From Sulfuricella sp. (GTDB taxonomy: Bacteria; Pseudomonadota; Gammaproteobacteria; Burkholderiales; Sulfuricellaceae): a stretch of 64,000 bases of DNA. A program made the position numbers and the translations under genes. Numbering within the stretch: the first letter of the stretch is position 1; each line of letters starts with the position of its first letter. The notes under the pieces are model-generated. The model saw only the letters and a program-made list of their open reading frames with translations, did no database searches and was not told the DNA's origin. The stretch lies in contig JAHFRP010000011.1 of assembly GCA_023266195.1 (NCBI GenBank), forward strand, positions 59,754 to 123,753, written 5' to 3'. Of this stretch, positions 1 to 8,301 are shown in pieces.

Positions 1-512
1 ATGAGCGGGGCATGCGCTCGGGCACGCTGGCGACGCACCAGATCGTCGGCATGGGCGAAGCCTTCCGCATCGCGCGGGAAGAGATGGCCGCCGAGAACGA
101 ACACGTCCGCGCCCTGCGCGACCGGCTCTACGCCGGGCTGTCGCAAATCGAGGAAGTGCACGTCAATGGCGACATGGAAAACCGCGTGCCGCATAATCTC
201 AACATCAGCTTCAGCTTCGTCGAAGGCGAATCGCTGATCATGGCGATCCGCGATCTGGCGGTCTCCAGCGGCTCCGCCTGCACCTCGGCCAGCCTGGAGC
301 CGTCCTACGTCCTGCGCGCCCTGGGGCGTAGCGACGAACTGGCGCACAGCTCGATCCGCTTCACCATCGGCCGCTTCACCACCGAGGCCGAGATCGATTA
401 CGCCATCGATCTGGTCAAAGCCAAGATCGGGCGCCTGCGCGAACTGTCGCCGCTGTGGGACATGTTCAAGGAAGGGATCGATTTGAGCACCGTGAAATGG
501 GCGGCGCATTGA
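1..512 (+). CDS. iscS: Cysteine desulfurase IscS, C-terminal part (5' end outside window)
   Basis: PLP-dependent cysteine desulfurase that supplies persulfide sulfur to IscU for Fe-S cluster assembly in the cytosol. The reading frame is open from base 3 ([13 protein letters not shown]), so the gene begins before the window. About 169 C-terminal residues are present of roughly 405 usual. The mobile loop with the persulfide-forming Cys is visible as [10 protein letters not shown], followed by the conserved end [15 protein letters not shown]. It is the first visible gene of an isc operon; iscR would be expected just upstream. Identification is firm. Confidence 0.96.
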   Translation, partial: ERGMRSGTLATHQIVGMGEAFRIAREEMAAENEHVRALRDRLYAGLSQIEEVHVNGDMENRVPHNLNISFSFVEGESLIMAIRDLAVSSGSACTSASLEPSYVLRALGRSDELAHSSIRFTIGRFTTEAEIDYAIDLVKAKIGRLRELSPLWDMFKEGIDLSTVKWAAH

Positions 513-519
513 TAGGAGC

Positions 520-606
520 TTGTGGCCGGTAGCCAGCAGCTTGTAGCAGACCCGCGCTCAGCGCGCAAACCGGCTACGAGCAACTGGCTACGAGCTGCCA
601 GCTAAA
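520..606. repeat. Intergenic GTAGC/GCTAC palindromic repeat between iscS and iscU
   Basis: The gap contains several GTAGC/GCTAC words (CCGGTAGCCAG, TTGTAGC, CCGGCTACGAG, TGGCTACGAG) arranged so that the right half can pair with the left half around CGCGCTCAGCGCGC. Related GTAGC-rich palindromes occur at 1476-1573 and 20933-20966. It does not look coding. It may be a mobile extragenic palindrome or an RNA structure modulating the isc transcript; function is unknown. Confidence 0.6.
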
Positions 607-622
607 TACGAGGAGAGAAAAA

Positions 623-1033
623 ATGTCTTACAGCACCAAAGTACTGGATCACTACGAAAACCCGCGCAACGTCGGCACCTTCGGCAGCGAAGACGAGGGC
701 GTCGCCACCGGCATGGTGGGTGCGCCGGCCTGCGGCGACGTGATGAAGCTGCAGATCAAGGTGAACAAGGACGGCGTCATCGAGGATGCCAAGTTCAAGA
801 CCTACGGCTGCGGTTCGGCGATCGCTTCGAGCTCGCTGGTGACCGAATGGGTCAAGGGCAAGACCCTGGACGAGGCGCTTTCCATCAAGAATACCCAGAT
901 CGCCGAGGAACTGGCGCTGCCGCCGGTGAAGATCCACTGTTCGGTGCTGGCGGAAGATGCGATCAAGGCCGCCGTCGCCGATTACAAGGCGAAGCATGGT
1001 GCAATGGTCGAGACCGCAGCCTGCAAGGGTTGA
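623..1033 (+). CDS. iscU: Fe-S cluster assembly scaffold IscU
   Basis: Scaffold on which nascent [2Fe-2S] clusters are built from IscS sulfur and iron before transfer by HscA/HscB. The three ligand cysteines are in place (C37 in GAPACGD, C63 in YGCGSA, C106 in KIHCSV), with D39, and the HscA recognition motif LPPVK at 99-103. At 136 aa it is slightly longer than the common 128 because of a short C-terminal tail ending ACKG. The purine-rich GAGGAGAG upstream of the ATG fixes the start. Second gene of the isc operon. Confidence 0.98.
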   Translation: MSYSTKVLDHYENPRNVGTFGSEDEGVATGMVGAPACGDVMKLQIKVNKDGVIEDAKFKTYGCGSAIASSSLVTEWVKGKTLDEALSIKNTQIAEELALPPVKIHCSVLAEDAIKAAVADYKAKHGAMVETAACKG

Positions 1034-1047
1034 GTCGGTAAGTTGTG

Positions 1048-1111
1048 AGCGGTGAGCAGGAAGCGGTGAGTTGGGTTGGTTTTTTCCGTTCACCGCTTTC
1101 CGTTCACCGCT
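1048..1111. repeat. Large inverted repeat between iscU and iscA (AGCGGTGA family)
   Basis: Arms 1048-1070 and 1089-1111 are complementary at about 20 of 23 positions. Each arm contains AGCGGTGA twice, and the loop is T-rich. It belongs to a different repeat family from the GTAGC palindromes on either side. It would fold as a strong stem-loop in the isc mRNA, between the IscU and IscA cistrons. Confidence 0.7.
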
Positions 1112-1148
1112 AATCAGTTTGTTAGTTTGTTAGTAGGAGGAATAAAAC

Positions 1149-1472
1149 ATGGCAGTTACCCTGACTGAAAAAGCCGCCACCCACGTCAAGAACTACATCG
1201 CCAAGCGGGGCAAGGGCGTCGGACTGCGCCTGGGCGTGCGCACCAGCGGCTGCTCCGGCATGTCGTACACCCTGGAATTCGCCGACGAGATGAACGACAC
1301 CGACAGCCGGTTCGACAGCCACGGCGTGACGGTGCTGGTGGATCCGAAAAGCCTGACCTATCTCGACGGCACCGAACTCGATTTCGTGCGCGAAGGGCTG
1401 ACCGAAGGCTTCAAGTTCAATAACCCCAACATCAAGAGCCAGTGCGGCTGCGGCGAAAGCTTCGGGGTGTGA
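1149..1472 (+). CDS. iscA: Fe-S cluster assembly protein IscA
   Basis: A-type carrier protein that binds iron or an Fe-S cluster and delivers it to apoproteins. It is 107 aa, the usual length, with the three invariant cysteines: C35 in TSGCSGMSY and C99 and C101 in the C-terminal CGCGESF. AGGAGG about 8 nt before the ATG is a strong ribosome binding site. It is the third gene of the isc operon, separated from its neighbours by two palindromic gaps of about 100 bp. Confidence 0.98.
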   Translation: MAVTLTEKAATHVKNYIAKRGKGVGLRLGVRTSGCSGMSYTLEFADEMNDTDSRFDSHGVTVLVDPKSLTYLDGTELDFVREGLTEGFKFNNPNIKSQCGCGESFGV

Positions 1473-1475
1473 CTC

Positions 1476-1573
1476 AAGCTAGTAGCGTGTAGCTAGTAGC
1501 TTGTAGCTAAGAAGCGCGCGTAGCGCGCCCGATTTGCTACCCGCTACAGGCTACCAGTTACAAGCTGCCCAAC
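1476..1573. repeat. Intergenic GTAGC/GCTAC palindromic repeat between iscA and hscB
   Basis: Left part: AGCTAGTAGC, GTAGCTAGTAGC, TTGTAGCTAAG. Centre: GCGCGCGTAGCGCGC. Right part: TGCTACCCGCTACAGGCTACCAG and TTACAAGCT. The halves are complementary, giving a long imperfect hairpin directly before hscB. Same family as 520-606 and 20933-20966 in this window. No coding potential is seen. Confidence 0.65.
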
Positions 1574-1576
1574 AAT

Positions 1577-2104
1577 ATGGATTTCAACCAGAACTTTTTC
1601 GAGCTGTTCGGCATCGCGCCGGCTTACCGGGTCGATCCGATTCGGCTGGAACAGGCTTTTCGCGACATCCAGGCCCAGGTGCACCCCGACAAGTTCGCGC
1701 ATGCGAGCGATGCCGAGCGGCGGTTGTCGATGCAGTGGGCAACCCAGGCCAATGAGGCTTACCAGACCCTGAAGCAGCCGCTGGGCCGAGCCCGTTACCT
1801 TCTTCATCTCAACGGGGTCGAGCTGCACGAGGAAACCAATACCGCGATGTCTCCCGCTTTCCTCATGCAGCAAATGGAATGGCGCGAGGCGATCGGCGAG
1901 GCCAAGGCCGCCGGAGACGTTCCCGGCCTGGAGCATTTGAGCGCCAAGCTGCGCGCCGAGATCGCGGCGCAGCAACAGCAGCTGGCGGAGTTGCTGGATA
2001 ATGACAAGAATTTCCAGCGCGCCGCGGAGGTTGTGCGCGAGCTTAAATTCATGGAAAAATTGCGCGAGGAAATCAACCACGCGCTGGAGGCGTTGGACGC
2101 ATAA
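1577..2104 (+). CDS. hscB: Co-chaperone HscB (Hsc20)
   Basis: J-domain co-chaperone that brings IscU to HscA and stimulates its ATPase. It is 175 aa, the usual length. The N-terminal J domain carries the HPD triad at H36-P37-D38 (QVHPDKF). The C-terminal helical IscU-binding domain ends at residue 175. It overlaps hscA by one base (TAATG), so the pair is probably translationally coupled. Fourth gene of the isc operon. Confidence 0.97.
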   Translation: MDFNQNFFELFGIAPAYRVDPIRLEQAFRDIQAQVHPDKFAHASDAERRLSMQWATQANEAYQTLKQPLGRARYLLHLNGVELHEETNTAMSPAFLMQQMEWREAIGEAKAAGDVPGLEHLSAKLRAEIAAQQQQLAELLDNDKNFQRAAEVVRELKFMEKLREEINHALEALDA

Positions 2105-3972
2105 TGGCTTTGTTGCAGATCGCAGAACCCGGCATGAGCGCCGCGCCGCACCAGCATCGGCTGGCGGTGGGCATTGACCTGGGCACGACCAATTCTTTGG
2201 TGGCGACGGTGAGGAGCGGCCTGAGCGTGGTGTTGCACGACGAAAACGGCCGGCCGCTGCTGCCTTCCGTGGTGCGCTACCATGGCGACGGTTCCACCGA
2301 TGTCGGCTATCCGGCGCAGGCGATGCAAAGCCGCGACCCCCACAACACCATCGTTTCGGTGAAGCGCTTCATGGGGCGCGGCCTGCGCGACTTGCCCGAC
2401 GCCGGCAACACGGCCTACCAGTTCGTCGATTCGCCCGGCATGGTGCAGTTGAAAACCGTAGCCGGGGTGAAAAGCCCGGTCGAAGTTTCCGCCGATATCC
2501 TCCGGGTGTTGCGCGATCGCGCCGAGACGGCGTTGGGCGGCGAACTGGTCGGTGCGGTGATCACGGTGCCGGCCTATTTCGACGACGCGCAGCGCCAAGC
2601 CACCAAGGACGCGGCACGGCTGGCCGGCCTCAACGTGCTGCGCCTGCTCAACGAACCCACCGCGGCGGCGGTCGCCTACGGGCTGGACAACGCGGCGGAA
2701 GGCGTCTACGCCGTCTACGACCTGGGCGGCGGCACTTTCGATATTTCCATCCTGCGCCTGTCCAAGGGCGTGTTCGAGGTGCTCGCGACCAACGGCGACT
2801 CCGCCCTGGGCGGCGACGATTTCGACCACCGCATCTATTGCTGGATACTGGAACAGGCCAAGCTGTCGGCGCTCAAGCCGCAGGATGCGCGCCTGCTCCT
2901 GACCCGCGCGCGGGAGGCCAAGGAAGACCTGACGACCCATCCCGAAGTACGCGTCACCGCCGTGCTCGGCGCCGGGCAGTTGGTCGATCTGCTGTTGACC
3001 ACCGAGACGTTTGCCGAAATCACCCGCAGTCTGGTCAACAAGACCCTGGCGCCCACCAAAAAGGCGTTGCGCGACGCCGGGCTGGAGCCCGAGGACGTGA
3101 AGGGCGTGGTGATGGTGGGCGGTTCCACGCGCATGCCGCAAATCCAGCGCGCGGTCGGAAAGTTTTTCGGCCAGGAACCGCTCAACAACCTCGACCCGGA
3201 CCGGGTGGTGGCCTTGGGCGCGGCGATCCAGGCCAACGTGCTGGCCGGCAACCGGTCGGACGACGAGTGGCTGCTGCTCGACGTGATCCCGCTTTCGCTC
3301 GGGCTGGAAACCATGGGCGGACTGGTGGAGAAAGTCATTCCGCGCAACTCCACCATTCCCGTGGCGCGTGCCCAGGAATTCACCACCTACAAGGACGGCC
3401 AGACCGCGATGAGCATCCACGTGGTGCAGGGCGAGCGCGAACTGGTGAGCGATTGCCGCAGCCTGGCCAAGTTCGAGCTGCGGGGCATTCCGCCGATGGT
3501 GGCGGGGGCGGCGCGTATCCGCGTCACTTTCCAGGTCGATGCGGACGGCCTGCTCAGCGTTTCGGCGCGCGAAAAGAATTGCGGCGTGGAAGCCTCGGTA
3601 GTGGTGAAACCTTCCTACGGCCTGACCGACGACGAAATCACCCGGATGCTGCGCACCTCGCAGGAAAACGCGCAATCCGACATGGAGGCGCGCGCGTTGC
3701 GCGAGCAGCAAGTCGAAGCCGGGCGCCTGATCGAAGCGATCGAAGCGGCGCTCGGCGAAGACGGCGACACGCTGCTGAACGCATCCGAACGGGCCGAGAT
3801 CGATGGCGGGATCGCCGAATTGCGGAACGTTCTGCAAGGGCAAAACCATATGTCGATCAAGGACCAGATCGAAAAACTCAACCATATTTCCGGCACGTTC
3901 GCCGCGCGGCGCATGGACAAGAGCGTGAAGCGGGCGCTGACCGGCCATAAACTCGAAGAACTTGAAACCTGA
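2104..3972 (+). CDS. hscA: Fe-S protein assembly chaperone HscA
   Basis: Hsp70-type ATPase specialised for IscU; it uses ATP to drive release of the Fe-S cluster to acceptors. It is 622 aa. The actin-like ATPase domain shows [24 protein letters not shown] and [10 protein letters not shown]. The substrate-binding domain begins near [14 protein letters not shown], followed by the helical lid. The start overlaps hscB by one base. The length and order match the HscA subfamily rather than DnaK. Confidence 0.97.
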   Translation: MALLQIAEPGMSAAPHQHRLAVGIDLGTTNSLVATVRSGLSVVLHDENGRPLLPSVVRYHGDGSTDVGYPAQAMQSRDPHNTIVSVKRFMGRGLRDLPDAGNTAYQFVDSPGMVQLKTVAGVKSPVEVSADILRVLRDRAETALGGELVGAVITVPAYFDDAQRQATKDAARLAGLNVLRLLNEPTAAAVAYGLDNAAEGVYAVYDLGGGTFDISILRLSKGVFEVLATNGDSALGGDDFDHRIYCWILEQAKLSALKPQDARLLLTRAREAKEDLTTHPEVRVTAVLGAGQLVDLLLTTETFAEITRSLVNKTLAPTKKALRDAGLEPEDVKGVVMVGGSTRMPQIQRAVGKFFGQEPLNNLDPDRVVALGAAIQANVLAGNRSDDEWLLLDVIPLSLGLETMGGLVEKVIPRNSTIPVARAQEFTTYKDGQTAMSIHVVQGERELVSDCRSLAKFELRGIPPMVAGAARIRVTFQVDADGLLSVSAREKNCGVEASVVVKPSYGLTDDEITRMLRTSQENAQSDMEARALREQQVEAGRLIEAIEAALGEDGDTLLNASERAEIDGGIAELRNVLQGQNHMSIKDQIEKLNHISGTFAARRMDKSVKRALTGHKLEELET

Positions 3973-3981
3973 AAGCCTGAC

Positions 3982-4320
3982 ATGCCCCAACTGATTGTTT
4001 TACCGCATGAACACCTTTGCCCGGAAGGTGCCGCGATCGATGTCGAGCCGGGCGTTTCGATCTGCGATGCGCTGCTCGACAACGACATCGAGATCGAGCA
4101 CGCCTGCGAGAAATCCTGCGCCTGCACCACTTGCCACGTCGTGATCCGGGAAGGTTACGAATCGCTCGATTCCGCCGATGAACTGGAGGACGACATGCTC
4201 GACAAGGCATGGGGGCTGGAGCCGACTTCGCGGCTTTCCTGCCAGGCCATCGTGCGCAACCAGGACCTGGTGATCGAAATTCCCAAGTACACGATCAACC
4301 TGGCCAGTGAACACCATTGA
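3982..4320 (+). CDS. fdx: ISC-type [2Fe-2S] ferredoxin Fdx
   Basis: Adrenodoxin-type ferredoxin that donates electrons during cluster assembly on IscU. It is 112 aa. The four cluster ligands have the family spacing: C42, C48, C51 and C87; the extra C46 seen in ISC ferredoxins is also present (ACEKSCACTTC). The hydrophobic patch near the C terminus precedes YTINLASEHH. It lies 9 bp after hscA and 12 bp before iscX in the same operon. Confidence 0.97.
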   Translation: MPQLIVLPHEHLCPEGAAIDVEPGVSICDALLDNDIEIEHACEKSCACTTCHVVIREGYESLDSADELEDDMLDKAWGLEPTSRLSCQAIVRNQDLVIEIPKYTINLASEHH

Positions 4321-4332
4321 CGGAGGTTAGGC

Positions 4333-4527
4333 ATGAAGTGGACCGATACGATGGACATCGCCATCGGGCTTTACGAAAAATTTCCCGATGTGGATCCCCG
4401 CTATGTTCGCTTCACCGACCTGCATCGCTGGGTGACCGAACTGGAAGGCTTCGGCGACGAGCCGGACAACTCCAGCGAAAAAACCCTCGAAGCCATCCAG
4501 ATGGCGTGGATCGACGAGGCGGAATGA
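4333..4527 (+). CDS. iscX: Fe-S assembly protein IscX
   Basis: Small acidic protein that binds IscS and iron and tunes cysteine desulfurase activity. It is 64 aa, close to the usual 66, and recognisable from MKWTDTMDIAI, the FPDVDPRYVRFTDLH core and the AIQMAWIDEAE tail. CGGAGG before the ATG is a good ribosome binding site. It is the last gene of the isc operon; the next gene (flhB) begins a different functional block. Confidence 0.96.
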   Translation: MKWTDTMDIAIGLYEKFPDVDPRYVRFTDLHRWVTELEGFGDEPDNSSEKTLEAIQMAWIDEAE

Positions 4528-4602
4528 CCTGTCGGCGCAGTGATGAATTCTGCGTGATCCGGAGCGCAATGCCTGGATAATCCTCCCCCTCGGCACTACT
4601 AT

Positions 4603-4636
4603 ATCTGGTGTGATTCCTGTAAACTGCACACCAGAT
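4603..4636. promoter_or_regulatory. Perfect 10-bp inverted repeat between iscX and flhB
   Basis: ATCTGGTGTG at 4603-4612 and CACACCAGAT at 4627-4636 are exact complements with a 14-nt spacer. There is no downstream T run, so an intrinsic terminator is unlikely on the plus strand. An operator for the flagellar operon or an mRNA structure closing the isc transcript are both possible. It ends 36 bp before the flhB start. Confidence 0.45.
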
Positions 4637-4672
4637 GTGCTACCTGCGCTGCCCTAAAAGCCGGGGGGATAA

Positions 4673-5815
4673 ATGGCAGAAGACAGCGATTTAGAACGAA
4701 CAGAACCAGCGTCGTCACGGCGCATAGAACAGGCTCGCGAAAAGGGGCAGGTTCCCCGTTCCCGCGAACTTTCCACTTTTGCCGTGTTGCTGGCCGCCGG
4801 CGGCGGCCTGATGGCCATGAGCCCCCATCTGATGGATAGCCTGGCCGGGGTGATGCGCGGCGGCCTGACGCTTGACCGCAATGCCGCTTTCGACCCGTTG
4901 CAGATGCTGGTGCGCTTGCAGCACCAGACCATGAGCATCCTCTTCGACTTCATTCCCTTTATCCTGCTGATGGTGATTGCCGCCCTCCTGGCGCCGATGG
5001 TGCTGAGCGGCTGGCTGTTCACGTTCCAGGCGCTACAGCCGGATTTCAGCCGCCTCGACCCGTTCAAGGGCATCGGCCGCCTGTTTTCCACCCATAGCCT
5101 GGTCGAACTGGCCAAGGCGCTGATCAAGACGGTGCTGATCGGCGGCGTGGCTTTCTGGGTGATCTGGCACAACAAGGAGGCGATGTTCGGCCTGGCGGGC
5201 GAGCCGCTGAATCAAGGCCTCGCGCATCTGGGCAGCCTGATGGGCGTGACTTTCCTCAGCATCGTCGGCTCGATGATCCTGATCGTGGCGGTCGATGTGC
5301 CGTTCCAGTTGTGGGAACACGCCAGCAAGCTGAAGATGACCAAAGAGGAAGTGCGCCAGGAACACAAGGAAATGGAGGGCTCGCCCGAGGTCAAGGCGCA
5401 GGTGCGCCGGATGCAGCGCGAGATGGCGCGCCGCCGCATGATGGCGGAGGTGCCCAAGGCCGACGTGATCGTCACCAACCCGACCCATTACGCGGTCGCG
5501 CTGCGCTACCAGGATAAAAGCATGAGGGCGCCGACGGTCGTCGCCAAGGGCGCCGAGCTGGTGGCGGCACGCATCAGGGAGCTGGGCGAGGAGCATCGCA
5601 TCCCGATCCTGGAGGCGCCGCCCCTGGCGCGCGCCCTGTTCCGCCACGGCGAGCTGGGCGAGGAAATCCCGGCCGCACTGTATACCGCGGTGGCCGAGGT
5701 GCTGGCCTACGTTTACCAGCTGCGCCATCATGAAACCGCCGGCGGCGCGGCGCCGCAGCGGCCGCAGAACCTGGCGGTGCCGCCCGATCTCGATCCTGAA
5801 GGCGGCACCGCATGA
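4673..5815 (+). CDS. flhB: Flagellar export apparatus protein FlhB
   Basis: Inner-membrane component of the flagellar type III export gate; it switches export from rod/hook to filament substrates. It is 380 aa. The N-terminal half has four hydrophobic segments. The cytoplasmic domain carries the self-cleavage site NPTH (N269-P270) in VTNPTHYAVALRY. CGGGGGGAT upstream of the ATG serves as ribosome binding site. The TGA at 5813-5815 lies in ATGA, which probably once overlapped the flhA start before an element inserted there. Confidence 0.97.
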   Translation: MAEDSDLERTEPASSRRIEQAREKGQVPRSRELSTFAVLLAAGGGLMAMSPHLMDSLAGVMRGGLTLDRNAAFDPLQMLVRLQHQTMSILFDFIPFILLMVIAALLAPMVLSGWLFTFQALQPDFSRLDPFKGIGRLFSTHSLVELAKALIKTVLIGGVAFWVIWHNKEAMFGLAGEPLNQGLAHLGSLMGVTFLSIVGSMILIVAVDVPFQLWEHASKLKMTKEEVRQEHKEMEGSPEVKAQVRRMQREMARRRMMAEVPKADVIVTNPTHYAVALRYQDKSMRAPTVVAKGAELVAARIRELGEEHRIPILEAPPLARALFRHGELGEEIPAALYTAVAEVLAYVYQLRHHETAGGAAPQRPQNLAVPPDLDPEGGTA

Positions 5816-6218
5816 ACCTAGAAACCTCAGTTGACCGCTTCCCTTGATGGCTATGAACTTGGTTCTAAACAACTTTATAGTGATGTTTGCGTTCACCCGT
5901 TTTATGAGAGCGCTACGGACCGGATTGCACGGTTTTGCGGGCGCATGGCGGTGTTGCAACTCCTTGGAATGGAACAACCATTCCGCGTCGTTGCGCCTAG
6001 GAGCCTGTCGGACTTGAAGAATCGAAGCGAAAATTCGGCTGGGCGAGGACAGATTTTGCCGGTTTTGCCGGTCAATAGTCGTTCTATTGACCAAAAAAGC
6101 GGCGAAATATGGGCCGGCCAGGCGGATTTGCAGCCGATTTCCTTTAAGTCCGACAGGCTCCTAGCCCTGCACCCGCAAAACCGCACACTCCAATCCGTCC
6201 AACTGAGGTTTCTAGGTT
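5815..6218. mobile_element. About 400-bp element with 19-bp perfect terminal inverted repeats between flhB and flhA
   Basis: AACCTAGAAACCTCAGTTG at 5815-5833 is repeated in inverted orientation at 6200-6218. Just inside, GGTTTTGCGGG near 5931-5941 is mirrored by CCCGCAAAACC near 6172-6182. The flanks suggest a TGA target duplication (cgcATGA/TGAACGCG). No transposase gene fits inside. A second MITE (5998-6163) is nested in it; without that copy the element is about 240 bp. It separates flhB from flhA and replaces the original flhA start region. Confidence 0.75.
5998..6163. mobile_element. 166-bp MITE, copy 1 (nested)
   Basis: The ends are TAGGAGCCTGTCGGACTT and its exact reverse complement (18-bp terminal inverted repeats, outer TA possibly the target duplication within CTAG). 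A second copy of identical length at 11283-11448 differs at roughly eight positions. It has no coding capacity. The TA-in-CTAG target and the GGAGCCTGTCGG tip resemble IS5-group ends; the IS5 remnant at 33542-33556 has a similar GAGCCTGTCAGG tip. The parent transposon is not in the window. Confidence 0.85.
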
Positions 6219-8301
6219 GAACGCGCGCGCCGAAGGCATGAATCTTCTGGGCGGCATCAGCCTGACCAAGCTGGCCGGGCCGATCCTGATCGTCATGATC
6301 CTGGGCATGATGATCCTGCCGCTGCCGCCGATCCTGCTCGACCTGCTGTTCACCTTCAATATCGCCCTGGCGATGATCGTGCTGCTGGTCAGCCTGTATA
6401 CCACCAAACCGCTCGAATTCGCCGTATTCCCCACCGTGCTGCTGGTGACGACGCTGCTGCGGCTGTCGCTCAACGTCGCCTCGGCCCGTGTGGTGCTGCT
6501 CGAAGGACATACCGGCGCCGACGCGGCGGGCAAGGTGATCGAGGCTTTCGGCCATTTCCTGGTGGGCGGCAACTACGCGGTCGGCATCACCGTGTTCATC
6601 ATCCTGGTGATCATCAATTTCGTGGTGATCACCAAGGGCGCCGGACGGATCGCCGAAGTCAGCGCGCGCTTCACCCTGGATGCGATGCCCGGCAAACAGA
6701 TGGCAATCGACGCCGACCTCAACGCCGGCCTGATCGGCGAGGACGAGGCGCGCAAGCGCCGCAGCGCCATCGCCCAGGAAGCGGATTTCTTCGGTTCGAT
6801 GGACGGTGCCAGCAAATTCGTGCGCGGCGACGCCGTCGCCGGCATCCTGATCATGCTGATCAATATCATCGGCGGACTCACGGTGGGCGTGCTGCAGCAC
6901 AATCTGGATATCGCCACCGCGGCCAACAACTACACCCTGCTCACCATCGGCGACGGTCTGGTGGCGCAAATTCCCGCCCTGGTGATTTCCACCGCGGCCG
7001 GCATCGTGGTGAGCCGCGTCGGCACCGACGAGGATCTGAGCCAGCAGCTGCTCAGCCAGTTGTTCAGCAATCCGCTGGTGCTGTATATCACCGCGTCGAT
7101 CCTGGGCGTGATGGGACTGATTCCGGGCATGCCCCACTTTGCTTTCCTTACGCTGGCCGCGACCTTGTCCGGTGCCGCTTATTACATCAGGCAGCGCGAG
7201 CTGCAGCCCGCCATGGTGGAGGCTCCGACCGCGCCGCCAACTTCCATCGAACCGCTGGAGGTCAGTTGGGACGATGTCATGCCGGTGGACATCCTCGGGC
7301 TGGAAGTCGGCTATCGCCTGATTCCCTTGGTGGACCGCAACCAGGATGGCGAGCTGCTGCGCCGCATCCGCGGCATCCGCAAGAAATTCGCCCACGAAAT
7401 GGGATTCGTGGTGCCGGCGGTGCATATCCGCGACAACCTGGAGCTCAGGCCCAATGGCTACCGCATCGCCCTGAAGGGTGTCGAGATGGGCCAGGGTGAC
7501 GCGTATGCAGGCATGTATCTGGCGATCAACCCCGGCCGGGTGATGGGCACACTGGCCGGAACGCCCACGCGCGACCCGGCCTTCGGCCTGCCGGCGGTCT
7601 GGATCGACGCGGCTCAGCGCGAACAGGCGCAAAACTTCGGCTATACGGTGGTCGATGCCAGCACCGTCGTCGCCACCCATCTGTCCAACATCATCCAGTT
7701 CCACAGTGCCGAGCTGCTCGGTCGCGAGGAAGTGCAGCAGCTGCTGGATCACCTGGCAAAAGAGTCGCCCAAGCTGGTCGAGGACCTGGTGCCAAAGCAG
7801 CTTCCCCTGTCCACTCTTCACCGGGTGTTGCAGAGCATGCTGGAAGAGGGCGTCCACATCCGCGACATGCGCACCATCATCGAAACGGTGGCCGAACACG
7901 CGCCGCGCACGCAGAACGTCGACGAGCTGGCTTCCCTGGTTCGCGTCGCCTTGGGACGTGCTATCATCCAGCAAATTTATCCTGGGGCGAACGAACTGCA
8001 AGTGATTACGCTGGATCCAGGCTTGGAAGTCCTCCTGATGCAAGCGACCCAGACTTCGGGCGGGGAAGGCGCCGGGCTGGAGCCGGGGCTGGCGGAAAAC
8101 CTGCTGGCGCAGGCGCAAACCGTGGTGCAGAATCAGGAGCAGCTCGGCCTGCCGGCCGTACTGCTGGTGCAGGCTCCCTTGCGCAACCTGATGTCGCGCT
8201 TCCTGCGCCGTGCTGTGCCTCAGCTCAAGGTGATTTCCCATGCCGAAGTGCCCGATTCCAAAACAATCAGAGTGACCGCCGTGCTGGGGGGTAGGGGATG
8301 A
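6217..8301 (+). CDS. flhA: Flagellar export gate protein FlhA
   Basis: Integral-membrane export gate of the flagellar type III system. The N-terminal membrane half has multiple helices (LTKLAGPILIVMILGMMIL onward) and the FHIPEP-type cytoplasmic loop; the C-terminal part is the cytosolic chaperone-docking ring. It is 694 aa, the normal size. The start appears altered: the frame opens with TTG AAC GCG at 6217 inside the inverted repeat of the upstream element, with GAGG 8 nt ahead as a possible ribosome binding site. ATG at 6238 is the alternative. It overlaps flhF by 4 bp. Confidence 0.96.
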   Translation: MNARAEGMNLLGGISLTKLAGPILIVMILGMMILPLPPILLDLLFTFNIALAMIVLLVSLYTTKPLEFAVFPTVLLVTTLLRLSLNVASARVVLLEGHTGADAAGKVIEAFGHFLVGGNYAVGITVFIILVIINFVVITKGAGRIAEVSARFTLDAMPGKQMAIDADLNAGLIGEDEARKRRSAIAQEADFFGSMDGASKFVRGDAVAGILIMLINIIGGLTVGVLQHNLDIATAANNYTLLTIGDGLVAQIPALVISTAAGIVVSRVGTDEDLSQQLLSQLFSNPLVLYITASILGVMGLIPGMPHFAFLTLAATLSGAAYYIRQRELQPAMVEAPTAPPTSIEPLEVSWDDVMPVDILGLEVGYRLIPLVDRNQDGELLRRIRGIRKKFAHEMGFVVPAVHIRDNLELRPNGYRIALKGVEMGQGDAYAGMYLAINPGRVMGTLAGTPTRDPAFGLPAVWIDAAQREQAQNFGYTVVDASTVVATHLSNIIQFHSAELLGREEVQQLLDHLAKESPKLVEDLVPKQLPLSTLHRVLQSMLEEGVHIRDMRTIIETVAEHAPRTQNVDELASLVRVALGRAIIQQIYPGANELQVITLDPGLEVLLMQATQTSGGEGAGLEPGLAENLLAQAQTVVQNQEQLGLPAVLLVQAPLRNLMSRFLRRAVPQLKVISHAEVPDSKTIRVTAVLGGRG

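Noticed and set aside
1804..3990. Long open frame on the minus strand across hscB and hscA
   Set aside because: It is the antisense of GC-rich conserved genes and has no recognisable protein features.
5831..6220. 129-codon frame inside the flhB-flhA insertion
   Set aside because: It spans both nested elements and their inverted repeats, so it cannot be an ancestral gene.
5902..8241. Long minus-strand open frame of His/Gln-rich composition across flhA
   Set aside because: Composition typical of antisense to a membrane protein gene; it also runs through the mobile elements.
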